This document shows positions 1 to 8,347 of a stretch of DNA of 58,441 nt, in pieces. Within the stretch, counting starts at the first letter, position 1. The number at the start of each line of letters is the position of its first letter. The notes beneath the pieces are model-generated. The model did no database searches, was not told the origin of the DNA, and saw only the letters and a program-made list of their open reading frames with translations. The DNA is taken from contig VXMR01000096.1 of assembly GCA_009841005.1 (NCBI GenBank), positions 1 through 58,441 on the forward strand, written 5' to 3'. The DNA comes from Gemmatimonadales bacterium. Lineage in GTDB: Bacteria; Gemmatimonadota; Gemmatimonadetes; Palauibacterales; Palauibacteraceae. The position numbers were made by a program, and so were the translations under genes.

Positions 1-74
1 CCGTGGCGGCGTCGCGCGCCCCCCCCCGGCGGGGCCCCCGCCCCCGGGGGGGGGGGGGGGGGGCCGGGGGCGCC
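1..74. other. Low-complexity contig edge, probably artefactual
   Basis: The first bases hold a run of nine C (19-27), further C blocks and a run of 18 G (46-63). The reading frame that crosses them gives a Pro/Arg then Gly string with no family resemblance. Recognisable oxidoreductase sequence begins only at about base 75. Long homopolymers at a contig end are typical of assembly or sequencing error, so the residues encoded here should not be trusted. Confidence 0.7.
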
Positions 75-752
75 CGCCTGAAGGACGGGTCCGAGGTGCG
101 GGCGCCCGTCGTGGTGAACGTGGGCGGTCCCCATTCCTTCGTCATCAACCGGATGGCGGGGGTCGAGGAAGAGATGAACATCAAGACGCGCGCGCTGAAG
201 CAGGAGGTCTGTCACGTCCCCGCGCCGGAGGGTGTCGACTATAACGTCGTCGGGATGCTGATCTCGGACAGCGATATCGGGTGCTATTCGAGGCCCGAGG
301 TCGGCAACCATATTCTGATCGGTTCCGAGGATCCGCCCTGCGACGATCTGGAGTGGGTGGAGGACCCGGACGACTATGACAATACCTTCAGTTATCAGTG
401 GAAAACGCAGGTCCTGCGCGAAGCGCAGCGGGTGCAGGGACTTCCCGTGCCCCAGGCGCGGCAGGGACTCGTCGACCTCTATGATGTGTCGGACGACTGG
501 ATCCCCATCTATGACAAATCGGACCTCCCCGGCTTCTACATGGCGGTGGGGACGTCCGGGAACCAGTTCAAGAACGCGCCCGTCGCGGGCCAACTCATGG
601 CCGAACTCATCGAGCAGGTCGAGGGCGGGCGCGACCATGACGCGGATCCGGTCCGGTTCCATATGAAATATACGAGACGGGACTGCGATATCGGGTTCTT
701 CAGTCGGCTCCGGACGATGAATCCCGATTCGTCCTATTCGGTCATCGGCTGA
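3..752 (+). CDS. FAD-dependent oxidoreductase of the DAO family, C-terminal part
   Basis: This is the C-terminal part of a DAO/glycine-oxidase-fold flavoenzyme; the gene enters from the left edge, so the FAD-binding GxGxxG start is missing. Usable sequence begins near residue 25 (KDGSEVRAPVVVNVGGPHS), the conserved strand leading to the FAD-contacting glycines. Near the end, PGFYMAVGTSGNQFKNAPVAG matches the family pattern of a glycine-rich FAD contact followed by a helix. It ends 25 bp before soxB on the same strand, so it probably belongs to the sarcosine oxidase operon and acts on a related N-methylated or secondary amine. The exact substrate cannot be told. The first ~24 residues come from the suspect homopolymer region. 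Confidence 0.75.
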   Translation: MAASRAPPRRGPRPRGGGGGAGGARLKDGSEVRAPVVVNVGGPHSFVINRMAGVEEEMNIKTRALKQEVCHVPAPEGVDYNVVGMLISDSDIGCYSRPEVGNHILIGSEDPPCDDLEWVEDPDDYDNTFSYQWKTQVLREAQRVQGLPVPQARQGLVDLYDVSDDWIPIYDKSDLPGFYMAVGTSGNQFKNAPVAGQLMAELIEQVEGGRDHDADPVRFHMKYTRRDCDIGFFSRLRTMNPDSSYSVIG

Positions 753-777
753 CCCCTCGCCCGTCGACTCGCATTCC

Positions 778-2052
778 GTGAGCTTCGGACCGCGCTTCGG
801 ATCGCTTTGGAGGCTGAAGTCCGCGCTGGGAGCGGGGGTCGTTCGCCCGGGCCGATTGTGGGAGGAGAGGCCACTCCGCCGCCACTACGATGTCGTGATC
901 ATCGGCGGCGGCATCCACGGGCTCGCCACGGCCTGGTATCTCGCGAAGGACCACGGGGTCCGGGACATCGCGGTGCTCGAGAGCGAGTACGTCGGGTTCG
1001 GGGGGTCGGGGCGGAACACCGCGATCGTCCGGGCGAACCAGCGCACGCAGGAGAACGTCCCGCTCTACGACGAGGGCCTGAAGCTGTGGCCCATCCTCAC
1101 GGACGAACTCGACTTCAACCTCATGTTCCACAATTGCGGCAACCTCAACCTCGCGCACAGCGAGGCGGCGGTGGCCGCGTTCCGGCTCTCCATCAACACG
1201 GCGAACTTCCATGGCGTGCGGTCGGAGTTGGTCGATGCGCAACAGTGCAAGGAACTGGTCCCGGCGCTGGACGTGTCGGACCGGCCCGCGCACCCGATCC
1301 AGGCGGGCATGTACCACCCGCCGGGCGGCGTGGTGCGCCACGACGCGGTGGTGTGGGGACTCGCCCGGGGCGCCAGCCTGCACGGGGCCTCGATCCACCA
1401 GGGCGTCGAGGTTCAGGGGATCGACACGGAGAGCGGGCGGGTAACGGGCGTGCGGACGAGCGCAGGGCCGATCGGGTGCCGGAAGCTGGGGATCATGGCG
1501 GGGGGATACGGGCCGGCGATCGCGGCGATGCTCGACATCGAGCTGCCGGTGAACCCGCTCACGATCCAGGCGATGGTGACGCAGCCGCTCAAGCCGTTCC
1601 TCCACCACGTCGTGAGTTCGGGCGCCTACCACGTCTACGCGAACCAGACGCTTAAGGGGGAGATCGCGACGGGCGCGCACATGGACCCGCAGGTGAACTA
1701 CACGACGGACGTCACCGCGGGCTACTTCAAGCACCAGGCCGAAGCGCTGACGGACTTCATGCCGTGCCTGAAGGGCGTGCGGTTTCTGAGGGTCTGGGCG
1801 GGGCTGGCCGACATGACGCCGGACATGGCGCCGATCCTCGACGGCAACTTCGCGCACGAGGGGCTCTATCTGGACGTGGGCTGGGGGTACTTCGGCTTCA
1901 AGTCCGGGCCCGTGGCGGGGAAGTACATGGCCGAGTTCATGGCGCGGGAGGAGGCGCCGGAGATCCTGAAGCCGTTCGCGCTCCGCCGCTTCCTCGAGAA
2001 CCGGTACATGGGGGAGACGGCGACGACGATGAAGTACGGCCAGTGGGACTGA
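778..2052 (+). CDS. soxB: Sarcosine oxidase, beta subunit
   Basis: Catalytic flavoprotein subunit of heterotetrameric sarcosine oxidase, which demethylates sarcosine to glycine and, with tetrahydrofolate, yields 5,10-methylene-THF and H2O2. The 424-residue product has a dinucleotide-binding motif GGGIHGLATAWYLA at about residues 43-56, the GGSGRNTAIVR segment at about 75-85, and RHDAVVWGLARGA around residues 187-199. His188 in that segment is the likely covalent FMN attachment site of the family. The GTG start is kept because the N-terminus (SFGPRFGSLWRLKSAL) matches the usual SoxB leader ahead of the FAD motif. No strong Shine-Dalgarno is visible. It is followed 52 bp later by soxD and then soxA, the classical B-D-A order. 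Confidence 0.93.
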   Translation: MSFGPRFGSLWRLKSALGAGVVRPGRLWEERPLRRHYDVVIIGGGIHGLATAWYLAKDHGVRDIAVLESEYVGFGGSGRNTAIVRANQRTQENVPLYDEGLKLWPILTDELDFNLMFHNCGNLNLAHSEAAVAAFRLSINTANFHGVRSELVDAQQCKELVPALDVSDRPAHPIQAGMYHPPGGVVRHDAVVWGLARGASLHGASIHQGVEVQGIDTESGRVTGVRTSAGPIGCRKLGIMAGGYGPAIAAMLDIELPVNPLTIQAMVTQPLKPFLHHVVSSGAYHVYANQTLKGEIATGAHMDPQVNYTTDVTAGYFKHQAEALTDFMPCLKGVRFLRVWAGLADMTPDMAPILDGNFAHEGLYLDVGWGYFGFKSGPVAGKYMAEFMAREEAPEILKPFALRRFLENRYMGETATTMKYGQWD

Positions 2053-2104
2053 CCGTGGACCCGACCGTGGACGCACCTGTGGACCCGACCCGGGAGCGCC
2101 GCTC

Positions 2105-2458
2105 GTGACCTTCCGGTTGACGTGCCCGGTGTGCGGGAAGCGCGACGTCTACGAGTTCACGTACGGGGGGCCGGAGCGGGGCCCGAGGCCGCAGGAAGCG
2201 TATCCGGGGTCCGGAGCGGATCCCGAGGCCGGAGCGAATCCCGAGGCCGGAGCGGGCCTCGCGGCGGGGGCCGAGGCGCACTTTCGCTGGGCGCAGTTCC
2301 GCATGAACCGCCCGGAGCCGCAGGAGGAGTGGTGGCACCACGCGGCCGGCTGCGGCATTTGGTTCTCGATCTGGCGCGACCCGGCCACGAACCGGGAGGC
2401 GCGGCCCGGCGGCGGGGAGACGAGCGGGGACGAGGCAAGCGGGGGCGACTCTCGGTGA
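2105..2458 (+). CDS. soxD: Sarcosine oxidase, delta subunit
   Basis: Small zinc-binding subunit of heterotetrameric sarcosine oxidase. The N-terminal CPVCGKRD (residues 7-14) and the later HHAAGCGIWF provide the Cys/His ligands expected for the family, and the WWHHAAGCG segment is characteristic. At 117 residues it is slightly longer than usual because of a Gly/Ala/Pro/Glu-rich insert at about residues 30-58, partly encoded by a short tandem repeat. The GTG start has GGGAG 8 bp upstream. The stop overlaps the soxA start as GTGA, implying translational coupling. Confidence 0.9.
   Translation: MTFRLTCPVCGKRDVYEFTYGGPERGPRPQEAYPGSGADPEAGANPEAGAGLAAGAEAHFRWAQFRMNRPEPQEEWWHHAAGCGIWFSIWRDPATNREARPGGGETSGDEASGGDSR
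2220..2254 (+). repeat. Short tandem repeat inside soxD (18-bp unit, two copies)
   Basis: The unit atcccgaggccggagcg(a/g) occurs twice in tandem at 2220-2237 and 2238-2254, with a degenerate, related unit on each side. It encodes (D/N)PEAGA repeats in the SoxD linker. The 18-bp period keeps the frame, so copy-number change would lengthen or shorten a flexible loop without disrupting the gene. Confidence 0.7.
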
Positions 2459-5400
2459 GCCGGCTGCCTCCTTCCCCGACCGAGCGGATCGACCGCTCCA
2501 GGCCGCTCGGTTTTCGCTGGTGCGGGCGCACGCTGGAGGGTTTCGAGGGAGATACGGTCGCCTCGGCGCTCTGGGGGGCGGGGGTCCGCACCCTCGGCCG
2601 CAGCTTCGAATATCACCGGCCCCGGGGGCTGTACGACCTGGAGGGGGAAGGGTCGAGCCAGCTCGTCTCGATCGACGGCATCCCGAACCAGTCGGCGGGG
2701 ACGACGCCGCTGCGCGAGGGGATGGAGGTCGGCGCGCAGAACGTGCGGGGAGATCCGCGTTTCGACGTGTACGGCCTTCTCGACCGGCTCGACCGGTTCA
2801 TGCCGGCGGGCTTCTACTACCGGCTCTTCCACCGGCCCGCGTGGGCCGCCCGGTTCTTCCAGGAACGAATGCGGGGGCTGGCCGGCCTGGGCGTGCTGCG
2901 GCTCGACGTCCCGGACCGGGGGGAGCACGCCGAACGCTACCTCAAGGCCGACGTGGCGGTGGTCGGCGGCGGTCCGGCGGGGTTGTCGGCCGCGCTGGAG
3001 GCGGGCCGGCTCGGCCTTCGCGTGTGCCTGTTCGAACGCCGACCGTGGCTGGGGGGACATCTCGACTGGCGCGTGCGGGACGGTCGTTCGCTCGCCGGGG
3101 AGGTGTCCGCCCTCGCCGACGAACTCGAGCGCATGGAATTTGTGCGCGTGTTCCGGCATGCACCGGTCACGGGGATCTGGGGGGAGAACCTCCTCACGGG
3201 CTTCCAGTGTCGGAGTACCGGCCGCCGGGCCGGCAGCCGGACGGACAGCGCGACGGCGGCCGCCTTCGACGAGACGCACTGGGAGTGCCGTGCCCGAGCC
3301 GTGGTGGTCGCGACGGGTTCGATCGAACGGCCGCTGGTGTTCGAGCACAACGACCGGCCGGGCGTGACGCAGGTCGACACGGCGATCCGGCTCGCGCGGA
3401 CGTACGGGGTCCGGCCGGGCGCAGCCGCCGTCTTCAGCGTGGGCGACGACCTCGGGCTGGAGGCAGCGGTGGATCTGGCGTCGCTCGGAGTGGATGTGCG
3501 CCTGGTCGCGGATGCGCGGCACGAGGGTCACGACGAGGCTCTGGTGGATGCGCTGGTCGAGGCGGGGATCGACTTCCGGCCGGGGTGGGCCGCGAGTCGC
3601 GTGCGCGGGCGGAGCCGCGTCCGTCGTGTCGAACTGGCGGCCCGGACGACGACCGGCGCGGGGAGCGGCGCGTCGGTCGGATCCAGGGGTGGCGGGACGG
3701 GCGACTCGCTGCGCGTGGCGTGCGATCTGCTGGTGGCGAGCGCGGGACGCCAGCCGGACATCGGCGTCCTCTCGTGTGCCGGCGCGCGGTTCCGCCGCGG
3801 CGAGCGCACCCGGACCTTCGAGCTCGAGCGCCTGCCGCCCGACGTGTTCGCCGCGGGCGGCGTCCTTCGGCTCACCGATCTCGAGGCGCTCACATCTTCC
3901 GGGCGGATCGCGGGGCTCGAGGCCGCCACAGCGTGCGGCGCGAACGTGGCGAGTCCGCTGGCTCGGGAGCGCGCCCGGCTGGCAGACCGGCCGGGGCCCG
4001 CCCGGGGCTCCTCGATCGTCCGGGGACCCATCACCGAACGCCGCCTCGCCCCCGGCCGCAAGGCGTTCCTCGACTTCGACGAGGACGGTACCTGGAAGAA
4101 CGCGGCCCAGAGCGCCGCCTACGCCTTCGACGTGCCCGAACTCGCGAAGCGCTTCGGGAACTTCGGGCTCGGCCCCGGCCAGTACCGCGTGCCGGGCCAG
4201 AACCTCGCCATGGCGATGGCCGAGATCGCGGGGCGGCCGGTCGGCAGCTTCGCCGCCACGACGGTGCGCCCGCCGGTCATCCCCCCTTCCCTCGCGACGC
4301 TCGCGGGCCCGAACCACGACGTCCACAAACGGACCCCGCTCCACGACGACCAGGCCGCGCGGGGCGCCGTGTTCCGCCGGGCGGGGCCGTGGCTGCGGGC
4401 GCGCTACTTCAGCGAGGACCGGGAGTGTCTCGAGGAGATCCGCAACGTGCGCGAGAACGTCGGCCTCCTCGACAGTTCGCCGCTGGGGAAGTTCCGGATC
4501 TGGGGACCCGACGCCCTGCGCGCCCTCCAGCGCGTCTACGTCTCCGACATGACGCGGGCGCGGCCCGGCCGCTGCACGTACTCGGCGATGTGCAACGACA
4601 CCGGCAACGTCATCGACGACGGCGTCGTCGTGCGGACGGGCGACGACGAGTTCTACTTCACGACGAGTTCGAACCGGGCGGGGACCACCGTCGAGTGGCT
4701 TCGCTTCCACACGCGATACGACGGGTGGGACTACAACCTCGTGAACCTCACAGACGCGCTCGCCTCCATCAACGTGGCGGGGCCGAACGCCCGGCGCGTG
4801 CTGGAGAAGATCACGCGTGCGGAGCTGTCGGACGACGCGTTCCCGTATCTCGGCTGCCGCGAGATCGAGGTGGGAGACGGCGTCGCTGCGCGGTGTCTGC
4901 GCCTCGGGTTCGTGGGCGAGTTGTCCTATGAACTCCACGTGCGGGCGAGCCATGCCCGGTACGTGTGGGATCTGCTGTGGGAGGCCGGGGCGGAGTACGG
5001 CATCCGTCCGTTCGGGCTCGAAGCGCAGAACTGCCTGCGGGCCGAGAAGGGACACGTGATCATCGGGACGGAGTCCGAGCAGCGCGTCACCCTCCTCGAC
5101 ATCGGCATGGGCTGGCTCTGGGACCGCGGGGACACGGCCTCCGGCAAGGTGGGCGCCGCGGCGCTCCGCTACTGCGAGGGGCAGTCCGGGCGGCTGAAGC
5201 TCGTGGGACTCCGGGTCGACGACCCCGCGGGCGACGCGGGTGCCGGGGCCGCTCGCGACCCCGCTCACCGGCCCGAGGACGGAGCGCTCGTCGTGGACGG
5301 TGACCGGATCGCCGGCTTCGTCTGCACCACGCGGCACAGCGAGACGCTGGGCTGGCAGTACGGACTGGCCCTCGTCGAGGACCGGCTGGCGGAGCGGGGC

Positions 5401-6201
5401 CGATCGCTCGACCTGTACGAGTCGCTGGGCCGGCGGACCGTGCGCTCGACCGCAACCGTGGTGCCTCCCCACTTCCATGATCCGAGAGGGCAGCGCCTGC
5501 GGATCGCCGCCGAGGGGCGCCCACGCCGGCCCGGCGAGGCGCCATCGCAGCCGGCGCCCGCGGCCCATCGCCGGTCTCCGGTCCGCTTCGACGCCGCGCC
5601 CGCCCGCACCGAGCGCCGCGCCGGCTGGAACGTCGTGCTCGACTACGAATCGGACCCCGCCCCCGCCGACGTCATGCGCCAGGCCGGCCTCATCGACCTC
5701 AGCCACCGCGCCCGCTGGGATGTCCAGAACCGGGACATCCGGACCGTGCGGCCGTTCGGCCTCGACGTGCCCGGCACTCCCGGGGAAGTCGCGGTCCGCG
5801 ACGGGCTGTTGATCAACCGGATGAACGGAACCCAGGCCTCCGTCTGGCACGTCGGACCCGGGGCGGCGCCCGCCACGCCGGACGGTCCGCACTATACGGA
5901 CACGACCGACTCCCACTGCTGGCTCGCCCTCCTCGGAGACTCCGTTCCGGAGGTGCTGGAGTGCGTCACCAACCTCGACCTCTTCGACCCTGCGCGCGCG
6001 CGGCCGCTCCTGACGCAGGGGCCCGTCCTGCATGTACCTTGTCAGATCGTCACCTGGCGGGACGACGCCGTCCTCCTCATCTGCAGCCGGGGTTACGCGC
6101 AGACTTTCGTCGAAGCACTCCTCGAATCAGGCCGCCACGCGGGTCTGCACCCGGCCGGTGAGCGGCTCTTTACCGACTGGGTGCACGCGCTGGGGAACTG
6201 A
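2455..6201 (+). CDS. soxA: Sarcosine oxidase alpha subunit fused to gamma subunit (SoxA-SoxG)
   Basis: The 1248-residue product begins with the ferredoxin-like SoxA domain (GFEGDTVASALWGAGVR and GRSFEYHRPRG within the first ~70 residues). An FAD/NAD-binding domain follows with VVGGGPAGLSAALEAGRLG near residues 169-187. The folate-binding GcvT/aminomethyltransferase domain spans about 620-1000. The usual SoxA C-terminus, HFHDPRGQRLR, lies near residue 1005. Instead of stopping, the frame continues through a Pro/Arg/Ala-rich linker (about 1018-1050) into ~200 residues that resemble SoxG/YgfZ: AGLIDLSHRARWDVQ, then LLICSRGYAQTFVEALL. SoxG is normally a separate protein. The GTG start overlaps the soxD stop and restores the standard SoxA N-terminus; the open frame runs further upstream but only through soxD. 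It forms the complex that hands the methyl carbon to tetrahydrofolate. Confidence 0.9.
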   Translation: MSRLPPSPTERIDRSRPLGFRWCGRTLEGFEGDTVASALWGAGVRTLGRSFEYHRPRGLYDLEGEGSSQLVSIDGIPNQSAGTTPLREGMEVGAQNVRGDPRFDVYGLLDRLDRFMPAGFYYRLFHRPAWAARFFQERMRGLAGLGVLRLDVPDRGEHAERYLKADVAVVGGGPAGLSAALEAGRLGLRVCLFERRPWLGGHLDWRVRDGRSLAGEVSALADELERMEFVRVFRHAPVTGIWGENLLTGFQCRSTGRRAGSRTDSATAAAFDETHWECRARAVVVATGSIERPLVFEHNDRPGVTQVDTAIRLARTYGVRPGAAAVFSVGDDLGLEAAVDLASLGVDVRLVADARHEGHDEALVDALVEAGIDFRPGWAASRVRGRSRVRRVELAARTTTGAGSGASVGSRGGGTGDSLRVACDLLVASAGRQPDIGVLSCAGARFRRGERTRTFELERLPPDVFAAGGVLRLTDLEALTSSGRIAGLEAATACGANVASPLARERARLADRPGPARGSSIVRGPITERRLAPGRKAFLDFDEDGTWKNAAQSAAYAFDVPELAKRFGNFGLGPGQYRVPGQNLAMAMAEIAGRPVGSFAATTVRPPVIPPSLATLAGPNHDVHKRTPLHDDQAARGAVFRRAGPWLRARYFSEDRECLEEIRNVRENVGLLDSSPLGKFRIWGPDALRALQRVYVSDMTRARPGRCTYSAMCNDTGNVIDDGVVVRTGDDEFYFTTSSNRAGTTVEWLRFHTRYDGWDYNLVNLTDALASINVAGPNARRVLEKITRAELSDDAFPYLGCREIEVGDGVAARCLRLGFVGELSYELHVRASHARYVWDLLWEAGAEYGIRPFGLEAQNCLRAEKGHVIIGTESEQRVTLLDIGMGWLWDRGDTASGKVGAAALRYCEGQSGRLKLVGLRVDDPAGDAGAGAARDPAHRPEDGALVVDGDRIAGFVCTTRHSETLGWQYGLALVEDRLAERGRSLDLYESLGRRTVRSTATVVPPHFHDPRGQRLRIAAEGRPRRPGEAPSQPAPAAHRRSPVRFDAAPARTERRAGWNVVLDYESDPAPADVMRQAGLIDLSHRARWDVQNRDIRTVRPFGLDVPGTPGEVAVRDGLLINRMNGTQASVWHVGPGAAPATPDGPHYTDTTDSHCWLALLGDSVPEVLECVTNLDLFDPARARPLLTQGPVLHVPCQIVTWRDDAVLLICSRGYAQTFVEALLESGRHAGLHPAGERLFTDWVHALGN

Positions 6202-6223
6202 GGCGTTCCCGCGGGAACGCCTC
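6200..6223. terminator. Palindromic hairpin between convergent genes
   Basis: A perfect 24-base palindrome (GAGGCGTTCCCG and its complement) covers the soxA stop codon and the short gap before the convergent PLP-enzyme gene. It could fold as a stem of about ten GC-rich pairs on either strand and serve as a bidirectional terminator. There is no T-tract, so intrinsic termination is uncertain. A near-identical core occurs at 39,084-39,101. Confidence 0.55.
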
Positions 6224-6240
6224 CGGTGCGATCCGGGAGC

Positions 6241-7368
6241 TCAGGAGGTGGCGGCGAGGGCCCGGTCCAGGTCCTCTTTGAGGTCCTCGACGTGCTCGAG
6301 GCCGACGGACATCCGGAGCAGGTTCTCCGGCGCACGGGTCGCCGCCCCTTCGACGGACGCCCGGTGCTCGATGAGGGAGTGGGTCCCCCCGAGGCTCGTG
6401 GCCCGGGCAATCACCTTCACGTTGGCCGCGACCGCGAAGGCTTCCTCCCGCCCGCCCGCAACATCGAACGATAACATCCCCCCGAAGTCCGACATCTGAC
6501 GCGCGGCGAGCGCATGCCCGGGGTTGTCCCGAAGACCCGGATAGTAGACGCGCGCGACGCGCGGATGAGCGTCGAGGAAGCGGGCAAGCTCCATGGCGTT
6601 GGAGCAGTGCATGGCCATGCGCGCGGCGAGGGATTCGAGTCCGCGTCGCGTGAGCCAGGCGTCGAAGGGCGAGGGCACGAGGCCACCGTCCTTCTGGATC
6701 TTCCGCAGCGCTTCAAGCGTCCCGCCCGACTCGCGCACGATCACCGCGCCCCCGGTCACGTCGCTGTGGCCGCCGAAGTACTTGGTCGTGGAGTGCATTA
6801 CGAGATCCATGCCGAGATCGAGCGGCCGCTGCAGGAGCGGCGTCGCCCACGTGTTGTCGCAGCACGAGATCGCCCCGCCCTCCCGCGCGATTCCGGCGAT
6901 CGCCTCGATGTCGGAGATGCGGATGAGCGGGTTCGACGGCGTCTCCATCCACACGAGACGGGTGTGCGGCCGCATGGCCGAGCGGACGGCATCGAGGTCG
7001 GTCATGTCGACGAAGCTCGCCTCGATTCCGCGCTCCGCGAACGAATCCCGGAGGAGAACGCCGGTCCCGTAGTACGCATCGTCCGCCGCGACGACGTGTT
7101 CCCCAGGCGAGAGCGAGAAGATGACGGCGAACGTCGCCGCCATCCCCGAGGGGAACGCGACGGCTTCCGGCCCGCCTTCCAGCGCGGCCAACGCCGCCTC
7201 CAGCAGGGCCCGGTTCGGATTCCCGCTGCGGGAGTAGTCGAACCCCCCGGGGTACGACCCGTCCTCCCCGCGCTCGAAGGTGGTCGAGAGCGTGATCGGG
7301 GGCGCGATCGCCCGGCTCGTCCCGTCCGGGTCCATGCCCGTCTTCACCGCCAGCGTTTCGATTCGCAT
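6241..7368 (-). CDS. Cystathionine gamma-synthase/gamma-lyase-type PLP enzyme
   Basis: A Cys/Met-metabolism PLP enzyme of 375 residues, the usual size. Visible family features are YSRSGNPNRALLEAALAALE (residues ~45-64), SGMAATFAVIF, the substrate/PLP segment ETPSNP at about 142-147, DNTWATP near 171-177, and the Schiff-base lysine K196 in HSTTKYFGGHSD. The C-terminus SLGGTHSLIEHRAS is typical of the gamma-family. Cystathionine gamma-synthase, gamma-lyase and homocysteine-forming relatives cannot be separated by eye. The ATG at 7368 is chosen because MRIETLAVKTG is the normal N-terminus; upstream frame extension lies in the neighbouring gene. It is convergent with soxA and 23 bp downstream of the membrane-protein gene on the same strand. 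Confidence 0.85.
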   Translation of the reverse strand: MRIETLAVKTGMDPDGTSRAIAPPITLSTTFERGEDGSYPGGFDYSRSGNPNRALLEAALAALEGGPEAVAFPSGMAATFAVIFSLSPGEHVVAADDAYYGTGVLLRDSFAERGIEASFVDMTDLDAVRSAMRPHTRLVWMETPSNPLIRISDIEAIAGIAREGGAISCCDNTWATPLLQRPLDLGMDLVMHSTTKYFGGHSDVTGGAVIVRESGGTLEALRKIQKDGGLVPSPFDAWLTRRGLESLAARMAMHCSNAMELARFLDAHPRVARVYYPGLRDNPGHALAARQMSDFGGMLSFDVAGGREEAFAVAANVKVIARATSLGGTHSLIEHRASVEGAATRAPENLLRMSVGLEHVEDLKEDLDRALAATS

Positions 7369-7391
7369 TTCGACCTTTCCGGGGCTCTGGA

Positions 7392-7859
7392 TCAGCGTCG
7401 TCGGGCTCGGAGGGACCCGCCGATGAGGACGCCGACGGGACCGATGACGAGCATCGCGATGGGATACCATGCGGGTCCGTACGGGTCGCCGGAGGCGGAG
7501 AGGCCGGCGAGCGAGGCGAGGCTGAAGAAGACGAGAATCGCCGCCAGGACGCCGGCGTGGAGCCGTGGCGCGCGCGGAGCCGCCAGCGCCGCGAGGAAGC
7601 CCGCCAGGATGGTAACGGCGAGTCGCACGCCCAGACTCGTGAAGATGAACGCGGCGCCCGGAGCCATCTCCGGTTCCACGCCGAAGAGCGACAGCATCAG
7701 CCGCCCGCTAAGGACCGACCCCAGCGTCAGCGCGACGAACCCCAGGATGACGGCCGCGACGCTGCGTAAAATCGAGGCGTCGTTCATGCGCGACCATGTC
7801 TCGACCGCCTCGTCGAGGTCGGGGCGGTAGCCCGGAGGCGGCGACTCGGACTGCGTCAT
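7392..7859 (-). CDS. Small integral membrane protein, unknown function
   Basis: A 155-residue protein with about four hydrophobic segments: SVAAVILGFVALTLGSVLSG, the region around AFIFTSLGVRLAVTILAGFL, VLAAILVFFSLASLAGL, and WYPIAMLVIGPVGVLIGG. It ends in a basic RARRR tail. GGAGAGA lies eight bases ahead of the ATG, which fixes the start; longer frame extensions are antisense to the next gene. The N-terminal ~25 residues (SPPPGYRPDLDEAVETW) are soluble and polar. No family was recognised. It could be co-transcribed with the PLP enzyme downstream. Confidence 0.7.
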   Translation of the reverse strand: MTQSESPPPGYRPDLDEAVETWSRMNDASILRSVAAVILGFVALTLGSVLSGRLMLSLFGVEPEMAPGAAFIFTSLGVRLAVTILAGFLAALAAPRAPRLHAGVLAAILVFFSLASLAGLSASGDPYGPAWYPIAMLVIGPVGVLIGGSLRARRR

Positions 7860-7992
7860 CCGTCTCTCTCCATGACGGGCAGGGCGATATGCGATGCCTT
7901 CCATTTGTCCATCGGTTCCCACTCCCCAAGATTCACGCGCGTCTTTATGGTTCTCGAAGATGATACGACTCCCGGCCACCGAGCGAGTGACG

Positions 7993-8331
7993 ATGAATCC
8001 CGCCGCAACCGACACGCTGGACCTGCAGACCATCCCGGGCGTGGGGCCGAGCATCGCGCGCGACCTGACGGAACTGGGCATCGGCCGGGTGCGGGATCTC
8101 GAAGGACGCGACCCCAACGAACTCTATGACCGCCTCTCCGAGCAGCGCGGCGTGAGCATGGATCCATGCGTGCTGTACGTCTTCCGCTGCGCCGTCTACT
8201 TCGCGGAGACCCACGCCGGGGAGGCCGGAAGGCCCGACCGCGAACTGCCGAGCGCCGAGCGCGAACTGCTCAAGTGGTGGAACTGGAAGGGCCGCGTCCA
8301 CGCCAACGAGCGCCCCGGCGCGCCCGCCTGA
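7993..8331 (+). CDS. Helix-hairpin-helix protein of the Cdd1 ('pathogenicity locus') family
   Basis: A 112-residue protein with a single helix-hairpin-helix unit, LQTIPGVGPSIARDLTELGI at residues ~11-30, followed by the family signature GRDPNELYDRL and DPCVLYVFRCAVYFAE. This matches Cdd1-like proteins, which are thought to bind DNA but have no established reaction. The C-terminal KWWNWKGR segment is also common in the family. ATG at 7993 gives a compact protein; an alternative in-frame ATG at 7960 would add 11 residues. The DNA-repair-like alkyltransferase gene follows 16 bp later, so the two are probably co-expressed. Confidence 0.75.
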   Translation: MNPAATDTLDLQTIPGVGPSIARDLTELGIGRVRDLEGRDPNELYDRLSEQRGVSMDPCVLYVFRCAVYFAETHAGEAGRPDRELPSAERELLKWWNWKGRVHANERPGAPA

Positions 8332-8347
8332 CGGACGATCGGTAACC

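Noticed and set aside
2149-6033. Very long open frame antisense to soxA (also 742-2076, 15,072-17,132 and 47,022-49,772, all minus)
   Set aside because: These are GC-rich shadow frames with Arg/Pro/Ala/Gly-biased translations and no family resemblance, opposite genes with clear motifs.
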